Below are positions 49,389 through 62,284 of a DNA stretch of 64,000 nt, piece by piece (within the stretch, counting starts at the first letter, position 1; each line of letters opens with the position of its first letter). Location of the stretch: assembly GCA_036365145.1 (NCBI GenBank), contig JAEOAD010000982.1, positions 8,086,001 through 8,150,000 on the forward strand, given 5' to 3'. The notes beneath the pieces were generated by a model. The model had not been told where the DNA came from and did not search any database. It saw only the letters and a program-made list of their open reading frames with translations. Source of the stretch: Orientallactaga sibirica (Eukaryota; Chordata; Mammalia; Rodentia; Dipodidae). Both the position numbers and the translations under genes were made by a program.

Positions 49389-50908
49389 CTCTACTCTTTC
49401 CTAGTATTTTCAACTATACACCTGATAACTTTTAGGTGGATATCTTATAACTGGCTAATCTGTTTTGTTCACTATTACATCACCAATGCCTAGAACAACA
49501 GATGCACAGTAGGTGCTCATTAGTGAACATTTAATGAGTGAATTACTTAGAGTGCTGTGTCAATTTTGTTCTTCATTTGATCCATTCTGGGTTTCTTCTT
49601 TCCTCATCTCAGTCAACTTCCTGCATTTGTTGCTTTGTTCCAGCTTGTTTTATCCCTGTACAGGTCATATCCCCATAGTTCTCTTTCAGGAGAGTAAGCA
49701 GAAGTTTTGATCTCAACTTGCTTGTTACAAAAAATCCTATTTCAGGACTGGGTACTTCAGGGTACTGTTTTGTCTTGCTTTATCTTTTCATAGTCTCCCT
49801 CCCCACTTTTTAACCTCATGTTTACCAAGATGCAAAGAGACCCAGCAGGACTACAATTTAACAGCATAAAGGGCACTTGGGTTTTCAGTTACCTGACTTA
49901 GAATTTAAAACTTGGATTCTGATCTACCATCCTTTTCACTGGGGTTGGCTGTCTAAGCTTGGACTGTAGGAGGAGCATGGGTCAATTGCTCCTTCCCGTG
50001 TTGGCTCTAAGAGCACATTTCATACCATTCCACTGCCTACTCCTGCCACACTTCTCACTGAATGCTATGTGTTTCTTCCAAACCTTTGCTACTTCTTGCC
50101 ATACTGTCTTTGGGAAACTTTAGTCTTTGAAATGATTTAGAAATGAAGATGCTGAGTGGGCCTGCAGGGGGACTGAAACTCTAGCTCCTTGGTGACATGG
50201 CTGCCTGTGGTCTGGCCTCTGTGGGCATGGGTATAAGCCTTTTTTTCTCCTCCCTTTGGAAACTTTTGCCCAAGATCACAAAGTGGAATAAATAACATGG
50301 CATTTGAGATTGTGATTTTAAATTTCATTCTTGTAACTGAAATTCTCCCTGGACTTTGCCAAAAATCTTTGATCATTTTGTTGCATTTTTTAATTTACAG
50401 AACTATTAAAGTGTTTGCTTTTCTTTTTTAAATAAGTACTGAGTGGAAAAGTAGGAAATGGCATACCAAACTTTACTTGTCCTACTGCCACCCTGAGATA
50501 GTACACATAATATAGGCGTGGAAAAAAAGAGATACATGAAAAATAACTGGAGAGCTTGTGCTTTCAAGTTCAGTTTATTTAGAAAAGCATGCTGTTGCCC
50601 CCACAACGTCTGCAGCAGAATGTCACCAGCTATACTTAGCACAATAGACATAATTTGCTAGTTGTTTCAAGGTCTTGCTTTGTTTATATAATGAAATTTT
50701 AGGCAATAAGAATGTGATAAAATATATCTGTAATTCATTAATGTCAATTCCATACCTCATCCTTAATTCTACCTAAGAACTGGATTTACATTATTTTGGA
50801 ATGCAAAAATGGGTAACTTTAGTAAAGGTTCTTGGATTGTACTAGCTCTATATTGAGGCATTTAACATTTCCCAGATTAAATTTTCTCAGGTAAGGGGAA
50901 AAAAATCA

Positions 50909-51050
50909 AGCTGTATATGGTGGCACATGACTGTAAACCCTGCACTTTCAAAATGGAGGTAGGAGGACCAGAAGTTCAAGGTCATCCTCAGCTATACACC
51001 AAGTTGTGAGGCCAGCCTGGGCTACATGAGACTCATTCTCAAAAATTAAA
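50909..51050 (+). mobile_element. Old B1-like SINE
   Basis: gctgtatatggtggcacatg to ggctacatgagactcattct. Confidence 0.75.
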
Positions 51051-51055
51051 AACAA

Positions 51056-51270
51056 GGGCTGGACAGATGGCTCAGTGGTTAAGGCACTTGCTAAGAAGCC
51101 TAAGGACCCAAGTTCAATTCCCTAGTACCCACATAAGCCAGATGAACAAGGTGGCGCATGTGTCTGGAGTTTGTTTACAGTGGCTGGAGGCCCTGGCGTG
51201 CCCATTCTCTCTCTCTCTTTCTAACTCTCTCTTTATTAAAATAAATAATTAATTAAAACAACAACAACAA
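51056..51270 (+). mobile_element. B2-like SINE
   Basis: ggctggacagatggctcagt head, CT segment and AAC-rich tail. Confidence 0.92.
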
Positions 51271-52561
51271 AATCAGAGAAGGAAAAATCAATGTTAGCAG
51301 TAGTAATTAACACAAAAATATCTAGAGAACCTATAGCTCCCCCTGTATCAAGATCATTGTTATTTTTTGGACTAACCTAGAAAACACTAAAACCCAGAAT
51401 GCTGAGTTTCATGGTACAGGGCATCATAATTTGCCCCAAGATCACATATCTAAGATATAGCAGAACTTAAGATTTTAAACCCAGATCAACTGATTCTAGA
51501 TGAAATTCCTCAACCATGGCCATACTACATTGCCTTTTCAAGCTAAATATGTGCATATGTTGTGGAAAAAACAGATTCTAAAACACACACACATATATGT
51601 ATATGCATGCACCCACAAAAATATACATAGGAAGGAGGAGTAATTAGTATTGGTTTTCTGAAAACTATGTTATTGCCAATAAACATTTCCAAAGTTTTCT
51701 AATGATATGTTATACGGATGTTATTATTTATATAAAGGAAAATGCAAATATTTTATTAGTTCCATGTTTATTACCTTGCTTTATGGGAACATAGAATATT
51801 TTCTTTTTACATTATCAGTAAAATTATAAAATGCAAGTAAACTCAAGGACAAGATACATTCCATAGCAGATTACAAGAGAGCTAATGTTTGTCTGCCAAG
51901 TACTACAAACATACAAGATATCATCCATGATATACAATAATAAAAGCAAGAGATTGTGATTTATGTTACTCATTACTTAAAAATTACCACAGTTTCTTAA
52001 TACTAAAGTTAAATTTTCTGTTAAATTTAGGTATTTCAGACCAAATCAGGAAGAAAACAACTGATATACCCAAGAAGAACATCTGAATTTGTCAGCTAAC
52101 AAATGTCTTCTGGGATCCTGCTGTGTGCAAGGTTTTCTGCTACAGCCTGTGCATGACATGAGTGAGTAAATGAAGCTATCTCTATACACAGGCACTTACA
52201 AGATGGTGTGTAATAATGCATGACAGTAAGTTTAAAATATGCAACAAGTTCAAAATATAACAAATGTCATGTGATATGCCACAGGAGCACAGAAAAGATT
52301 AATCATGCAAATATATAGAAAAATTGTACATCCTTTCAGATTTAGCTGTTGATCATATCTTGACTTACTTGCTTCTCAGCTCTCTCTTCTCTTTTGAAAT
52401 GTAAAGTGTTACAAGTACAGTACATTCATTCCCCTTGTCTCTCCCCAGAGGAAACGTCTATCTGAAGTTGGAAAGTACCACTCATTCTAAACACACATTT
52501 ATTTTCTACAAATTAAGATGTCCATAATTAACTAATAATTTATACAATAAAAATCATATAA

Positions 52562-52780
52562 CTAGGACTGGTGAGATGGCTCCAGTGGATAATGTGTTTG
52601 CTGTGCAAGCAGAAGGAACTGAGTTTGAATCCCCAGAACCCATGTAAAATGCTGAACATGCTGGCATATGCACTGAAGTGGCAGAAATGGGAGGTTCCCT
52701 GGCACTTGATGGCCAGGTTGTCTAGCCCAGTTAGTGAGATCCAGGTTCAGTGAGAGATCTTGTCTCAAAAAGTAAACTGG
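52562..52780 (+). mobile_element. Old composite tRNA-headed SINE
   Basis: gactggtgagatggctccag head and ggttcagtgagagatcttgt segment. Confidence 0.6.
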
Positions 52781-52987
52781 GGATGGAGAAATGGCTCAGT
52801 AGATAAAGTGCTTTCTATGCAAGTATGTAAAATCCAGATAGATGCTGTACAGTTATCTATAATTCCAGCATGACTGCAGCAAAAAGGGAAGACAGGAGAC
52901 TCTCCCAGAAGCTCATGGGCCAGCCAGCCTGGTGAATGCAGCAGTGAATGTAAGAGACCTTGTCACAGACATGGCAAAAGGAGAGGA
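52781..52987 (+). mobile_element. Old composite tRNA-headed SINE, second copy
   Basis: tggagaaatggctcagtaga head. Its tail is interrupted by the next SINE and resumes at about 53205. Confidence 0.55.
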
Positions 52988-52989
52988 GT

Positions 52990-53195
52990 CAGGATGGAGA
53001 GATGGTTCAGTGGTTAAGGGTGCTTGCTTCCAAAGCCTGATGGCCTGGGTTCAATTCCCCAGTACCCAGGGAAAGACAGATAGACAAAGTGGTGCATGTG
53101 TTTGGAGTTGGTTTGCAGTGGTAGGAGACCCAGGCATGTCCATTCTATCCCTTCCTCCTTCCCTCCCTCTCTCTTTCTCTCTCAAATATTTTTTT
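52990..53195 (+). mobile_element. B2-like SINE nested in composite SINE
   Basis: gatggagagatggttcagtg head. caaaaggagagg before and caaaaggagaagg after are target repeats. Confidence 0.88.
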
Positions 53196-53249
53196 TTTCA
53201 AAAGGAGAAGGCTGACACCCAAACTTGTCCTCTGATCTACATGTATGCT

Positions 53250-53470
53250 GTGGCATGCACATACCTACATCCACACATATGAATATGCATACACACAGAC
53301 ACACACATGCATACACACACATATGTGTGTGTATGTATGTGTATATATACACATATATATATAGTGGATAGTGACTAAGACACTTGATGTGTCTTACTTA
53401 TATAAGTGAACATGAACCCACACACACAAGCATCTGCACACACACTCATGTATACCATACATACACACAA
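53250..53470. repeat. CA/TG/TA-rich simple-sequence region
   Basis: Mixed (CA)n, (GT)n and (TA)n runs forming the tail of an old composite SINE. A self-complementary acacatatgtgtgt stretch lies near 53315-53330. Confidence 0.8.
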
Positions 53471-53525
53471 AAATCATATAACTAGTATGAGATTGCATGC
53501 ATCTTTTGCTACAGCTTTTATTTCC

Positions 53526-53640
53526 TTTTTTTTTTTTTTTTTTTTTTTTTTGGTCTCACTCGAGCTCGGGATGACCCGGAATTCACTCTGTAGTCTCAGG
53601 GTGGCCTCGAACTCATGGCGATCCTCCTACCTCTGCCTCC
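53526..53640 (-). mobile_element. B1-like SINE, 5'-truncated
   Basis: 26-T tract, then an antisense copy that stops at acctctgcctcc. Confidence 0.88.
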
Positions 53641-53900
53641 CTTTTTAATACCATGTATCTGATATAAAAACCTAAATCCAGTTCAGTGATTCTCACATGG
53701 CAGGGGGGGTTGGGGGGGTGGCTGTACTCTGTTCCCAAGATATCTGGGGCTATTTGTAATTGTCATATAAGAAAAGGACATCCAGGCATGTTGTAGGCGG
53801 AGCCCACAGGTGGTACTATAATATCTTACAATGCACACATCGATCACATCTCAAACTTATCCAACACCAAATGTTAAACATACTGCTATTCATTTTTTAA

Positions 53901-54105
53901 AATATTTATTTATTTGAGAGAGGCAGAGTCAGAGGGAGAGAGAGAGAGAGAGAATGGGCATGCCAGGGTATCCAGCCACTGCAAACAAACTCCAGATGCA
54001 TGCGTCATCTTGTGCATCTGGCTTACGTGGGTCCTGGGGAATCGAACCTAGGTCCTTTGGCTTTGCAGGCTAGTGCCTTAACTGCTAAGCCATCTCCTCA
54101 GCCCC
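53901..54105 (-). mobile_element. B2-like SINE
   Basis: Antisense copy with actgctattcatttttt and actgctattcattttt flanking it. Confidence 0.94.
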
Positions 54106-54137
54106 ACTGCTATTCATTTTTAAAAATACTTTTATTG

Positions 54138-54352
54138 GGGCTAGAGAGAAGGCACAGCAGTTAAGGAGTTTACATATAAAGCCAAATGACCCAGATTTGA
54201 TTTTCCAGTACCCAAATAAAGCCAGATACACAAAGTAGTGCTTGCATCTGGAGTTTGTTCACAGCAGCTGGAGGCCCTGATGCATCCTCCTCCTACCTCG
54301 TGCTTGCAAATAAATAAGCAAATAAATAAGTAAATAAATAAATATTTTAAAA
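54138..54352 (+). mobile_element. B2-like SINE, diverged
   Basis: ggggctagagagaaggcaca head and AAAT-rich tail. Confidence 0.87.
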
Positions 54353-55251
54353 ATAAATTTTAATTGGAAATGAGCAGCAATTCTCTACAATTATCAAAAT
54401 ATAATCATCACACGAAAATGTCTATACTGATCTCATTTTCATAAAACAATGGTTACTTTTAAATAACTTTTGCAATAATTCCTTTAAATATTATACAATA
54501 AAAGGTGCCAGATATTAAAAAGTCAAGGATGTTTATAACTTGGCCGAATCAATTTAGCTGAGTCCAACTAAAGCTACACCAATAGTCAGTAGAATTGCTA
54601 GCAAGGTTCACATTACAGAGCTATTACCATAAGAAGCATTGGTGTAAACTACACCATGCACAATGTTCACAATTTGAATTTATTTATATGCTCAATGATT
54701 TAATGAAAACATTAAGTATTGCAAAGAAAACTTAATGTATTTATGCTCATTCTCTAAAATGAGCATAGGCTTATGAAAATATTAATACTTTATCAACAAC
54801 ACAAGGTAACAGGAACAGGCAGGTGTGAGAAATGGAGTCTTGTAACAAAACTTCCTATAGAATACAACTGTCTTCAAGCCAATATAATCCCTACATAACA
54901 AAGTCTACTTTCCCATTTATTTCCATAAAACATAAAATCTCTTCTATACGCTCTAAGCTGGATATGGCTTCCATGAGTCTTTGGTTGAGACATGAAATGG
55001 GAGTAGAAAGCATAATTCATTCAGACTGTTTAACCGTTCTCAAAATGTTCCTCCAACTAAACCCGGGCCTGTTTCCAGTCCCACAAGTCAGTGAATGCTA
55101 ACCAGAAACATAGACTTCCTCATGGTGATGTGAGATGTGAGACATGCAGACTCCCCCAGGGTCTGAGGGCTCTTGGAGAGTTGAGGCTCTTGCCTCATCT
55201 ACCTCTCCAAATTCAACTCGTCCATCAGTAGCTTTGACCTCCTATCTTTTT

Positions 55252-55465
55252 AAAAAAAAAGTTTTATTTTTATTTATTTGAGAGAGTGAGAGACAAAGAG
55301 GCGGGCGGGGGAGTATGGGTACCCAGGGCCTCCAGCCACTGCAAACGAACTCTAGATGCATGTGCCCCCTTGTGCATCTGGCTTGCGTGGGTCCTGGGGA
55401 ATCAAACTGGGATCCTTTAGTTTTGCAGGCAAATGCCTTAACCGCTAAGCCATCTCTCCAGGCCC
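55252..55465 (-). mobile_element. B2-like SINE
   Basis: Antisense copy ending ccgctaagccatctctccag. Confidence 0.92.
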
Positions 55466-56246
55466 CTAAATCTTTTTCAAATCTACCTGCACACTCCCCA
55501 TCCTAGGTCAAACCCTTGATACTCTCACCTGGAATACTGGCTTGCTCCTAACACTTTTAATATGTTCACCTACAGCAATCAGGGCCTTCTTTGGAAATGG
55601 AAATCCACTTTAGTGTTTGTTTAAAATGCTCGCCAACCTCTACTGACTTAATAGCAACACCAGTGTCTGCAGGTGGTGGTGGTGGATCTAATAACTGGGC
55701 ACAATACTTTTATCCCCTCCTTACCAGGTCTCTCTTGGCTTCCAAGCCCCAGCCTCCTTTGCCTTCTCTTTGACCACAGGGTCTACTCCTCTTGTCTTTG
55801 CCCTACTCAACTCTCCAAGAGCCCTCAGATCCTGGCGGAGCGTGCATGTCTCAGCACACACCTCTTCCTCATCACACATATTAAAGTTTCACCTTTACAG
55901 GTTCCTATAACCACTCAATCAAGACCTGATTCCACAACTAGAGTGCAAGCTTTTGATTTAGAGAAATAACCACATGACTGTTCCAAATGGGTTTTCAGCA
56001 AAAAGGCAAAGATCTAACACTAGGGAATGTTTAAACATGCTTCATCAAACACAGAGCCAGCTGAGGCAGCTAGCTCACCCTTTGTGTTGGACCTCACTTT
56101 CTAATCCTACCAAGTTAACAGATAAATTGTTTTTCCCGTCATAATTTTAGAAACAAAAACAGATACTTCTTGGTACACAGGAAACCCAAACCAACCTAAC
56201 AAGAACACCAAACAGAAAAAGACATATTTCTGAGTCTTTTTCTTTT

Positions 56247-56467
56247 TTAATAAAAAAATATTGATTTATTTCCTTATTTGAGAGAGAGATAGAGGCATAT
56301 GAGAGAGAAAGAGAACGGACATGCCAGGGCTTCTAGACACCGCAAACAAACTCAAGACACATGTAACACCTTATGCATCTGGCTTACATAGGTACTGGGA
56401 AATCGAACCTGTGTCCTTAGGCTTCACAGGCAAGCGCCTTTAACCACTAAGTCATCTCTCCAGCCCT
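56247..56467 (-). mobile_element. B2-like SINE
   Basis: Antisense copy with gagtctttttctttt on both sides. Confidence 0.94.
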
Positions 56468-56504
56468 TGAGTCTTTTTCTTTTCTTCTTCATGTGGGTGT
56501 ACTA

Positions 56505-56580
56505 AAGGCTTGAACCCAGGGCATGACACATACTGCACATATTAGGCAAGTATTCAATCATTGAACTATAGCCATAGTCC
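56505..56580 (-). mobile_element. ID-like fragment
   Basis: Antisense gcttgaacccagggcatgac to cattgaactatagccatagt. Confidence 0.55.
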
Positions 56581-56604
56581 CATTTCTGCTTATGATTTTC
56601 TGGG

Positions 56605-56764
56605 TTTTTTTTTTTTTTTTGGTTTTGCGAGGTAGGGTCTCACTCTTGTCCAGGCTGACCTGGAATTCACTATGTAGTCTCAGGGTGGCCTCAAACTCTC
56701 GGCAATCCTCCTACCTCTGCCTCCCAAGTGCTGGGATTAAAGGCGTGCACCACCACGCCTGGCT
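56605..56764 (-). mobile_element. B1-like SINE
   Basis: Near-consensus antisense copy with T-tract. Confidence 0.92.
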
Positions 56765-56985
56765 GTTTTTCTGTTTTTAAGGACATTGTATTCCCTAGGA
56801 AAACACAGATCTGTTCTTCTAGCCTTTAGAAAGTTTCAAAACAATGAAAACAATTCAAGAAGACATAAAACTCTTCAGATCTAGCCCTGGCCCCCTCTGG
56901 AAGTCCTTTAGTAGACAGGAATTTAAATTAGTTCTTAAAGTTGAGGGAAAAAAACCATACTGCTTTGATTAAATACCTCTCTGCA

Positions 56986-57152
56986 GCCAGGTGTGGTGGC
57001 ACACATCTTTAATCCCAGCACTTGTTAGGCACAGGTAGGAAGATTGCTGTGAGTTTGAGGCCAGCCTATAACTACATAGTGAATTCCAAGTTAGCCTGGG
57101 CTCTAGAGACCCTACCTCAAAACATCAAAAAACAAAACAAAACAAAACAATA
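56986..57152 (+). mobile_element. B1-like SINE
   Basis: gccaggtgtggtggcacaca start and AAAAC tail. aatacctctctgc and aaaaccctctctgc flank it. Confidence 0.9.
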
Positions 57153-57496
57153 AAAACCCTCTCTGCTACCTGGTTATCACAGCCTACTGCAGATCTTAAG
57201 TATGAACTGCAAAACTGCTACTGCCTTTTTTCCGTCAGAAATTGCTTCCACACTAGTACCATACAATGGTTACATTTACTATGTTGCCAGTATATATCAA
57301 ATTATATCCGAAGGTTTACAAAATTTAAAATTCCAATGATTTTTCTCTACACCTATCACATCTATTCCATTCTGTGACAAAAGTAGAGGTTATTTCCACT
57401 AGCCTGGCAAAAATGAAAAGAGACTTATCACACATGTGCACCATTTGAGACATTCCCAGTGATCGAACACTCCACAGTACTTAGAATGAACTCACT

Positions 57497-57612
57497 TTTG
57501 TTGCTGTTTTATTGAGACAGGATCTCACTGTAGCCCAGGATGACCTCAAACACACTGTGATCTTCCTACCTCAGCCTGGGATTAAATATGTCAGCCACCA
57601 CACCCACCTTTT
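57497..57612 (-). mobile_element. Old B1-like SINE
   Basis: Antisense, gagacaggatctcactgtag to tcagccaccacacccacc. The gtgct box is deleted. Confidence 0.75.
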
Positions 57613-57904
57613 TAGACTAATCTTGAAAAAAATGTATCTATGAAGTCAAAGTTTTTGATAAGGCTGTAAGGCTCAAAGCACCTGGACAATTGACGTTTGA
57701 GTGTCCTAAAATATAAAACACAAACAAACCTACACAAGCAAGTGTTCCAAGTACTCTGAATATGACCTCACATTTACTGTTATAGTGGTCGAATATGTCA
57801 ACCTGAAAAGGCTGAAAATGTTAAAGGATGAGCTAAGGTACATAAAGTATGCATTTAAGATGGGTTCACCTTATTGTATATAAGTGGGTTAGTCTTTTTT
57901 GTCT

Positions 57905-57980
57905 TTGTGGCCTAGGGATGAAATCCAGGGCTTTGTGCAAGATAGGCAAGTGCCCTACTACTGAGCTACACCAATAGCCT
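57905..57980 (-). mobile_element. ID-like fragment
   Basis: Antisense ggatgaaatccagggctttg to ctactgagctacaccaatag. Confidence 0.6.
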
Positions 57981-58042
57981 GAATGGGTAATTTTTGCATT
58001 ATGTTATACCTCAATAAGGTTGATTTAAGATGAATCACTTCA

Positions 58043-58125
58043 GGCTAGGGGTGTAGCTCAGTAGTAGTGGATTTACCTATCATTCAGAAGGCCCTAGGTT
58101 TAATCACCAGTACCACAAAAAAATC
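58043..58125 (+). mobile_element. ID-like SINE
   Basis: ggctaggggtgtagctcagt head, ggtttaatcaccagtacca B-box region and A-tail. Confidence 0.65.
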
Positions 58126-58174
58126 ACTTAAAATTTCATACAGTAATACACATAAGTAATGAAAATAAAAATTA

Positions 58175-58420
58175 TGGGCTGGAGAGATGGCTTAGGGGTT
58201 AAAGCGTCTGCCTCCTACGCCTAAGAATGCCCGTTTGATTATCCAGGTCCCACATTTAGCCAGACACAAAGTGATGCAAGGGCACAATGCCGCACTTGCC
58301 CACAAGGGGGCGCATGCACCTGGAGTTCGTTCATAGCAGCTGAGAAGCTGCTGGCACGCCCATTCTCTGTCTGTCTTCCTCTCTCTCTCTCTTTGACTCT
58401 CTCCCCAAATTTTTTTAAAT
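58175..58420 (+). mobile_element. B2-like SINE, long form
   Basis: ggctggagagatggcttagg head, with the gccgcacttgcccacaaggg segment also present in the 48570 copy, defining a subfamily. Confidence 0.92.
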
Positions 58421-58620
58421 TATTAATTCATCTCATAATTATAGATTAATATAAATTTAATTTTACTGCCCTATGTTCATATTACATAGTAATTAATGAA
58501 TAAGAACTTTCAACAACTAAAATCTCATTGTTAAGATGAAAACTGTATTACCCAGACAATTTTCACCAGCCAAAATCATAGAACAAACAGCAACTCATTT
58601 TTGTAGAAAAGGAGAGAGAA

Positions 58621-58735
58621 AAGCTAGGCATAGTAGTTGAAGTTTGTGATTCCAGCTATTCAGAAGGCTGAGGAGGAAGAACTGTGAGTTTGAGATCAGC
58701 CTGAGCCACATACCAAAACCCCATTTGAGAAAAAA
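58621..58735 (+). mobile_element. Old B1-like SINE
   Basis: agctaggcatagtagttgaa to gcctgagccacataccaaaa. Confidence 0.65.
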
Positions 58736-59349
58736 TGGGGGAGAGTGGGAGGAGAGCAGATGATCTTTCAAAACAATTTAGTTCCACATTAATAGACCAT
58801 ATAAAATTTGAGATATATTTGTTTTTCACATAACCCACACTTTCATACATGATGTATTTTCTTGTACATATGCATCTTGTATACAGCAAATGTAAACTGT
58901 GATGTCAGCAAGTAAAGGGAAATTTCAAAGACTACACAGTAGTGATGCCTGTACACGTGCACTTCAGTTTAGTAATATCAAACATTTTCATCCACACTGC
59001 AGTTATTGTGTAACAATGCTACCATTTAATTTTGCCCTCAGTTTATAACAATGAGGATATAATGAAAAAAATGAAAGTTCCAGGTCTACTGATCAAGCAA
59101 TTAAGACCAAGATGGTATTAATTAGGCATGCCAAATGCAGGCAATCTACTATATCTCAATCAGACAATCACTGGACTTAAGCTATGCTCAACTGTGACCA
59201 AAGAATACAAAACTTAAATTTAAATGCAGCAAATACACCCTCAAAGATTATCTTGCAGGAACAGTAATTTGCTGTATTCCAAATCCTAGCTGTATGAAGA
59301 AAATGTTGTTTTTTAATTTTCTCTAACTGATTTAACCTTGATTCTTCTA

Positions 59350-59478
59350 TCTTTGACGTATGGGCTCACTATAGCCTACGTTAACTTGGAACTCACTCTG
59401 TAGCCCAGGCTGGCCTACAACTCAAGGCCATCCTTCTACCAAGTGCTGAGATTAAAGGTGTGAACTGCCATCCTAGCC
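59350..59478 (-). mobile_element. Old B1-like SINE
   Basis: Antisense gggctcactatagcctacgt to gtgaactgccatcctagcct, with a partial internal duplication. Confidence 0.7.
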
Positions 59479-59851
59479 TACCCTTGCTTCTTAAGCACTC
59501 ACCTTGGCTTGAGCTTGTATTCTATGGTAGGGACTCGGTCCTTTCTGATTTATAGTTTCAGGTAAATGCTCAATTTTTCACATTTTCCCCCTGCTTTTAC
59601 CAAGATAACTGCTTCAGTTATAATGAGGAAACTTTGTAGGCAGTTTCTTCCCCAAGTTCCAGAAGGGAATAGCCATAAGCTTCCTTTGCCTTTTGGCTTT
59701 ACCTTTAACACCCTCACCCCCACAAACCCTGACTTGCACTTGTCTACAGTGGTAGTGCTGAGGAATGCCAACACATATCTGACACCATTTGCCTGCTCTA
59801 ACTTGGTCTCTTCTTCCTACATTGTGTTATCATTTGAAAGGGTTATCTTTT

Positions 59852-60009
59852 TTTTTTTTTTTTTTGGTTTTTCAAGGTAGGGTCTCACTATGGTCCAGGC
59901 TGACCTGGAATTAACTATGTAGTCTCAGGGTGGCCTCAAACTCTCAGTGATCCTCCTACCTCTGCCTCCCAAGTGCTGGGATTAAAGGTGTACACCACCA
60001 CGCCCGGCC
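59852..60009 (-). mobile_element. B1-like SINE
   Basis: Antisense copy with perfect 18-bp repeats ttgaaagggttatctttt at 59834-59851 and 60010-60027. Confidence 0.95.
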
Positions 60010-60248
60010 TTGAAAGGGTTATCTTTTGTTTCTCCTTTGGTTCTTAAAGGAAAATCTCCTACAAAATGACATTCAGGCAACTTTCTCCCTTGGGGTCAAA
60101 AATAGAAGAAAAGGTTAGGAGAGAAAAAACAATCTACTGCCCAAAGATATACCAAATATTCCCATTAAATATAAAAATTTTAGGTACAGTGAAGAACCAA
60201 ATAGAGCCTTAAAATTATGAACTGACAATCAGCATAAAAACAAATACA

Positions 60249-60460
60249 AGGGCTGGAGAGATGACTTAGTGGTTAAGGCACTTGCCTGCAAAGCCTAAGG
60301 ACCCAGGTTTGATTTCCCAGGACCCACCATAAGCCAGATGCACAAGGTAGCACATGTGTTTGGAGTTCATTTGCAGTGGCTAGAGGTCCTGATGTGACCA
60401 TTCTCTCTCTTTATCTGCCTCTTTCTCTCTCTCAAATAATAATTAAAAAAAAAAAAAAAA
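60249..60460 (+). mobile_element. B2-like SINE
   Basis: ggctggagagatgacttagt head, CT segment and long A-tail carrying the next SINE. Confidence 0.93.
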
Positions 60461-60605
60461 GCTGGGCGTGGTGGTGCATGCCTTTAATCCCAGCACTTGG
60501 GAGGCAGAGATAGGAGGATCACTGAGTTCGAGGCCACCCTGAGACTTTATAGGGAATGCCAGGTCAGCCTGGGCTAGGGTGAGATTCTACATTGAAAAAC
60601 AAACA
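60461..60605 (+). mobile_element. B1-like SINE following a B2-like tail
   Basis: gctgggcgtggtggtgcatg start, directly after the A-tail of the preceding element. Confidence 0.9.
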
Positions 60606-60982
60606 AAAAATATATGGTCCAAATGAAGATAAAAATGTATTGTCCTTTTAAACTAGTGTGTACAGCTTGTTATAGATTCCTTTGCTGACTGTGCCTAACT
60701 GTCTTAAGGTGCTTTTCCAGTACACTGTAGAGATACCATTGAAGTTAGCAGACTTCATTTTTGCACTTCTCTGTCGGTTAACAATGTATGGAGGAAGAGA
60801 TAACAATAGCCAAGATAGAACAGAGCAAGAGGCTGCTGTTTCCTGTGAAGCCCTGACGAAAATAAGGCCCAGAGGGTGTACATATTCACATTTTCTGCTA
60901 AAGTTACAGTCAGAAGTGCTCAAACGGTTATAAAAGAAAAGACTGATTCTATTTTGCTATTATCCATCAACATGCTGATAAA

Positions 60983-61010
60983 TCTCTCTCTCTCACTCTC
61001 TCTCACACAC
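60983..61010. repeat. (CT)n(CA)n microsatellite
   Basis: Short CT and CA runs in unique sequence. Confidence 0.8.
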
Positions 61011-62059
61011 AATCTATTAAGTCAACTCTAGTTTTACAATAAGCTCTAGTAATAAGGCCAATATGCCAACAATTAATTTTCTCTAATTTATGAGACATAT
61101 CAATGGACTTCATAACAGAAATATGCTTAATGAAACTTTCAAGTTCAATATAAACACACTCCACACTGTGTGATATTTTTAGGCTATCTGGGTAGGGTAC
61201 AAGTCCTTCAAGTGCACAACCACTATGACATTGCCAAGACAAGACTGAGTATATATAGCGAGAGAAACTTAAGTAACTCCCTATGCAAGCATTTGCAGTG
61301 GGTTACTTCCAGGGACCATGTGATCATGTGTTCTGACAGTTGTGCTCACATACAAGCAGGCATTGAAATAAAATAACCAAAATTTGAAAAAAGTTCCAAG
61401 TCACTGCTTTTTGTCATAGCTGTATCCACACACAAAAAAACTTAAAATTATATTTGACATTAAAATTTTTTCTTGTCTTTTCCTAAAAACTTTTGAGGTA
61501 TCTAATGTAGTGAAAATTCTTTCTGCTTTCCTATGCATTGTAGGTAAAACCACAAAAGGCCAGACTTGCTTTCTCTTATCAGAGAGTCACAAGTACAAAT
61601 AACCAGACTGTCATACATTTGAAAGGGTTTCCTTTAGTTGGTCTCCATATCTCCACCTCCCCAGCATTTTATCTTAAGTATGGCAGGCATATAATAAAAT
61701 GTCTGCTGAGCTGCACTATATCACATCAGCACACAGGCCTGGAGTAGGAACTGTTTACCACAATCACATAAGGATGCTTAATGACCTATTCCTGCCCCTT
61801 GAGCACTATAGCAAAAAAGAGGATGAGAAGACAAACTCCCCAAAATGGCAGTGACAATGAAACACCACTGGTGTTTTAAGAAACATGCTGTTTGATCTTC
61901 TAAGAAAACGAGCCAAATAGCATTAAAATTTGAATGACTTTTTGGTCTGGTTACATGATGACAAAACCATCTCTGAATATAAGGAACTCAAATAACCCAG
62001 TAACTCAATAGCAAAACAAGCTCCTCCCAAACCAAATAATCTTTTTAAAAAAATAAGGT

Positions 62060-62275
62060 GACATGGGAAGATGGTTCGGAAGTTAAAGGCACTTGCTTTG
62101 CTGCTAGTCATAGGGTTCAATTCTCTAGTACCCCATCAACCAAGATGGTGGCACATGTCTATAGTTTATAGTGGCAAGAGGCCCTGGTGAGATCATTCAT
62201 ATTCTCATTCTCTCTCCTGTCTCTCTCTCTCTCTCTTTCTCTCTCATAGATAGGTAGATAGAGAGACATATTTTA
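62060..62275 (+). mobile_element. B2-like SINE, diverged
   Basis: gggaagatggttcggaagtt head, CT run and GATA-like tail. Confidence 0.85.
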
Positions 62276-62284
62276 AAAATACAC

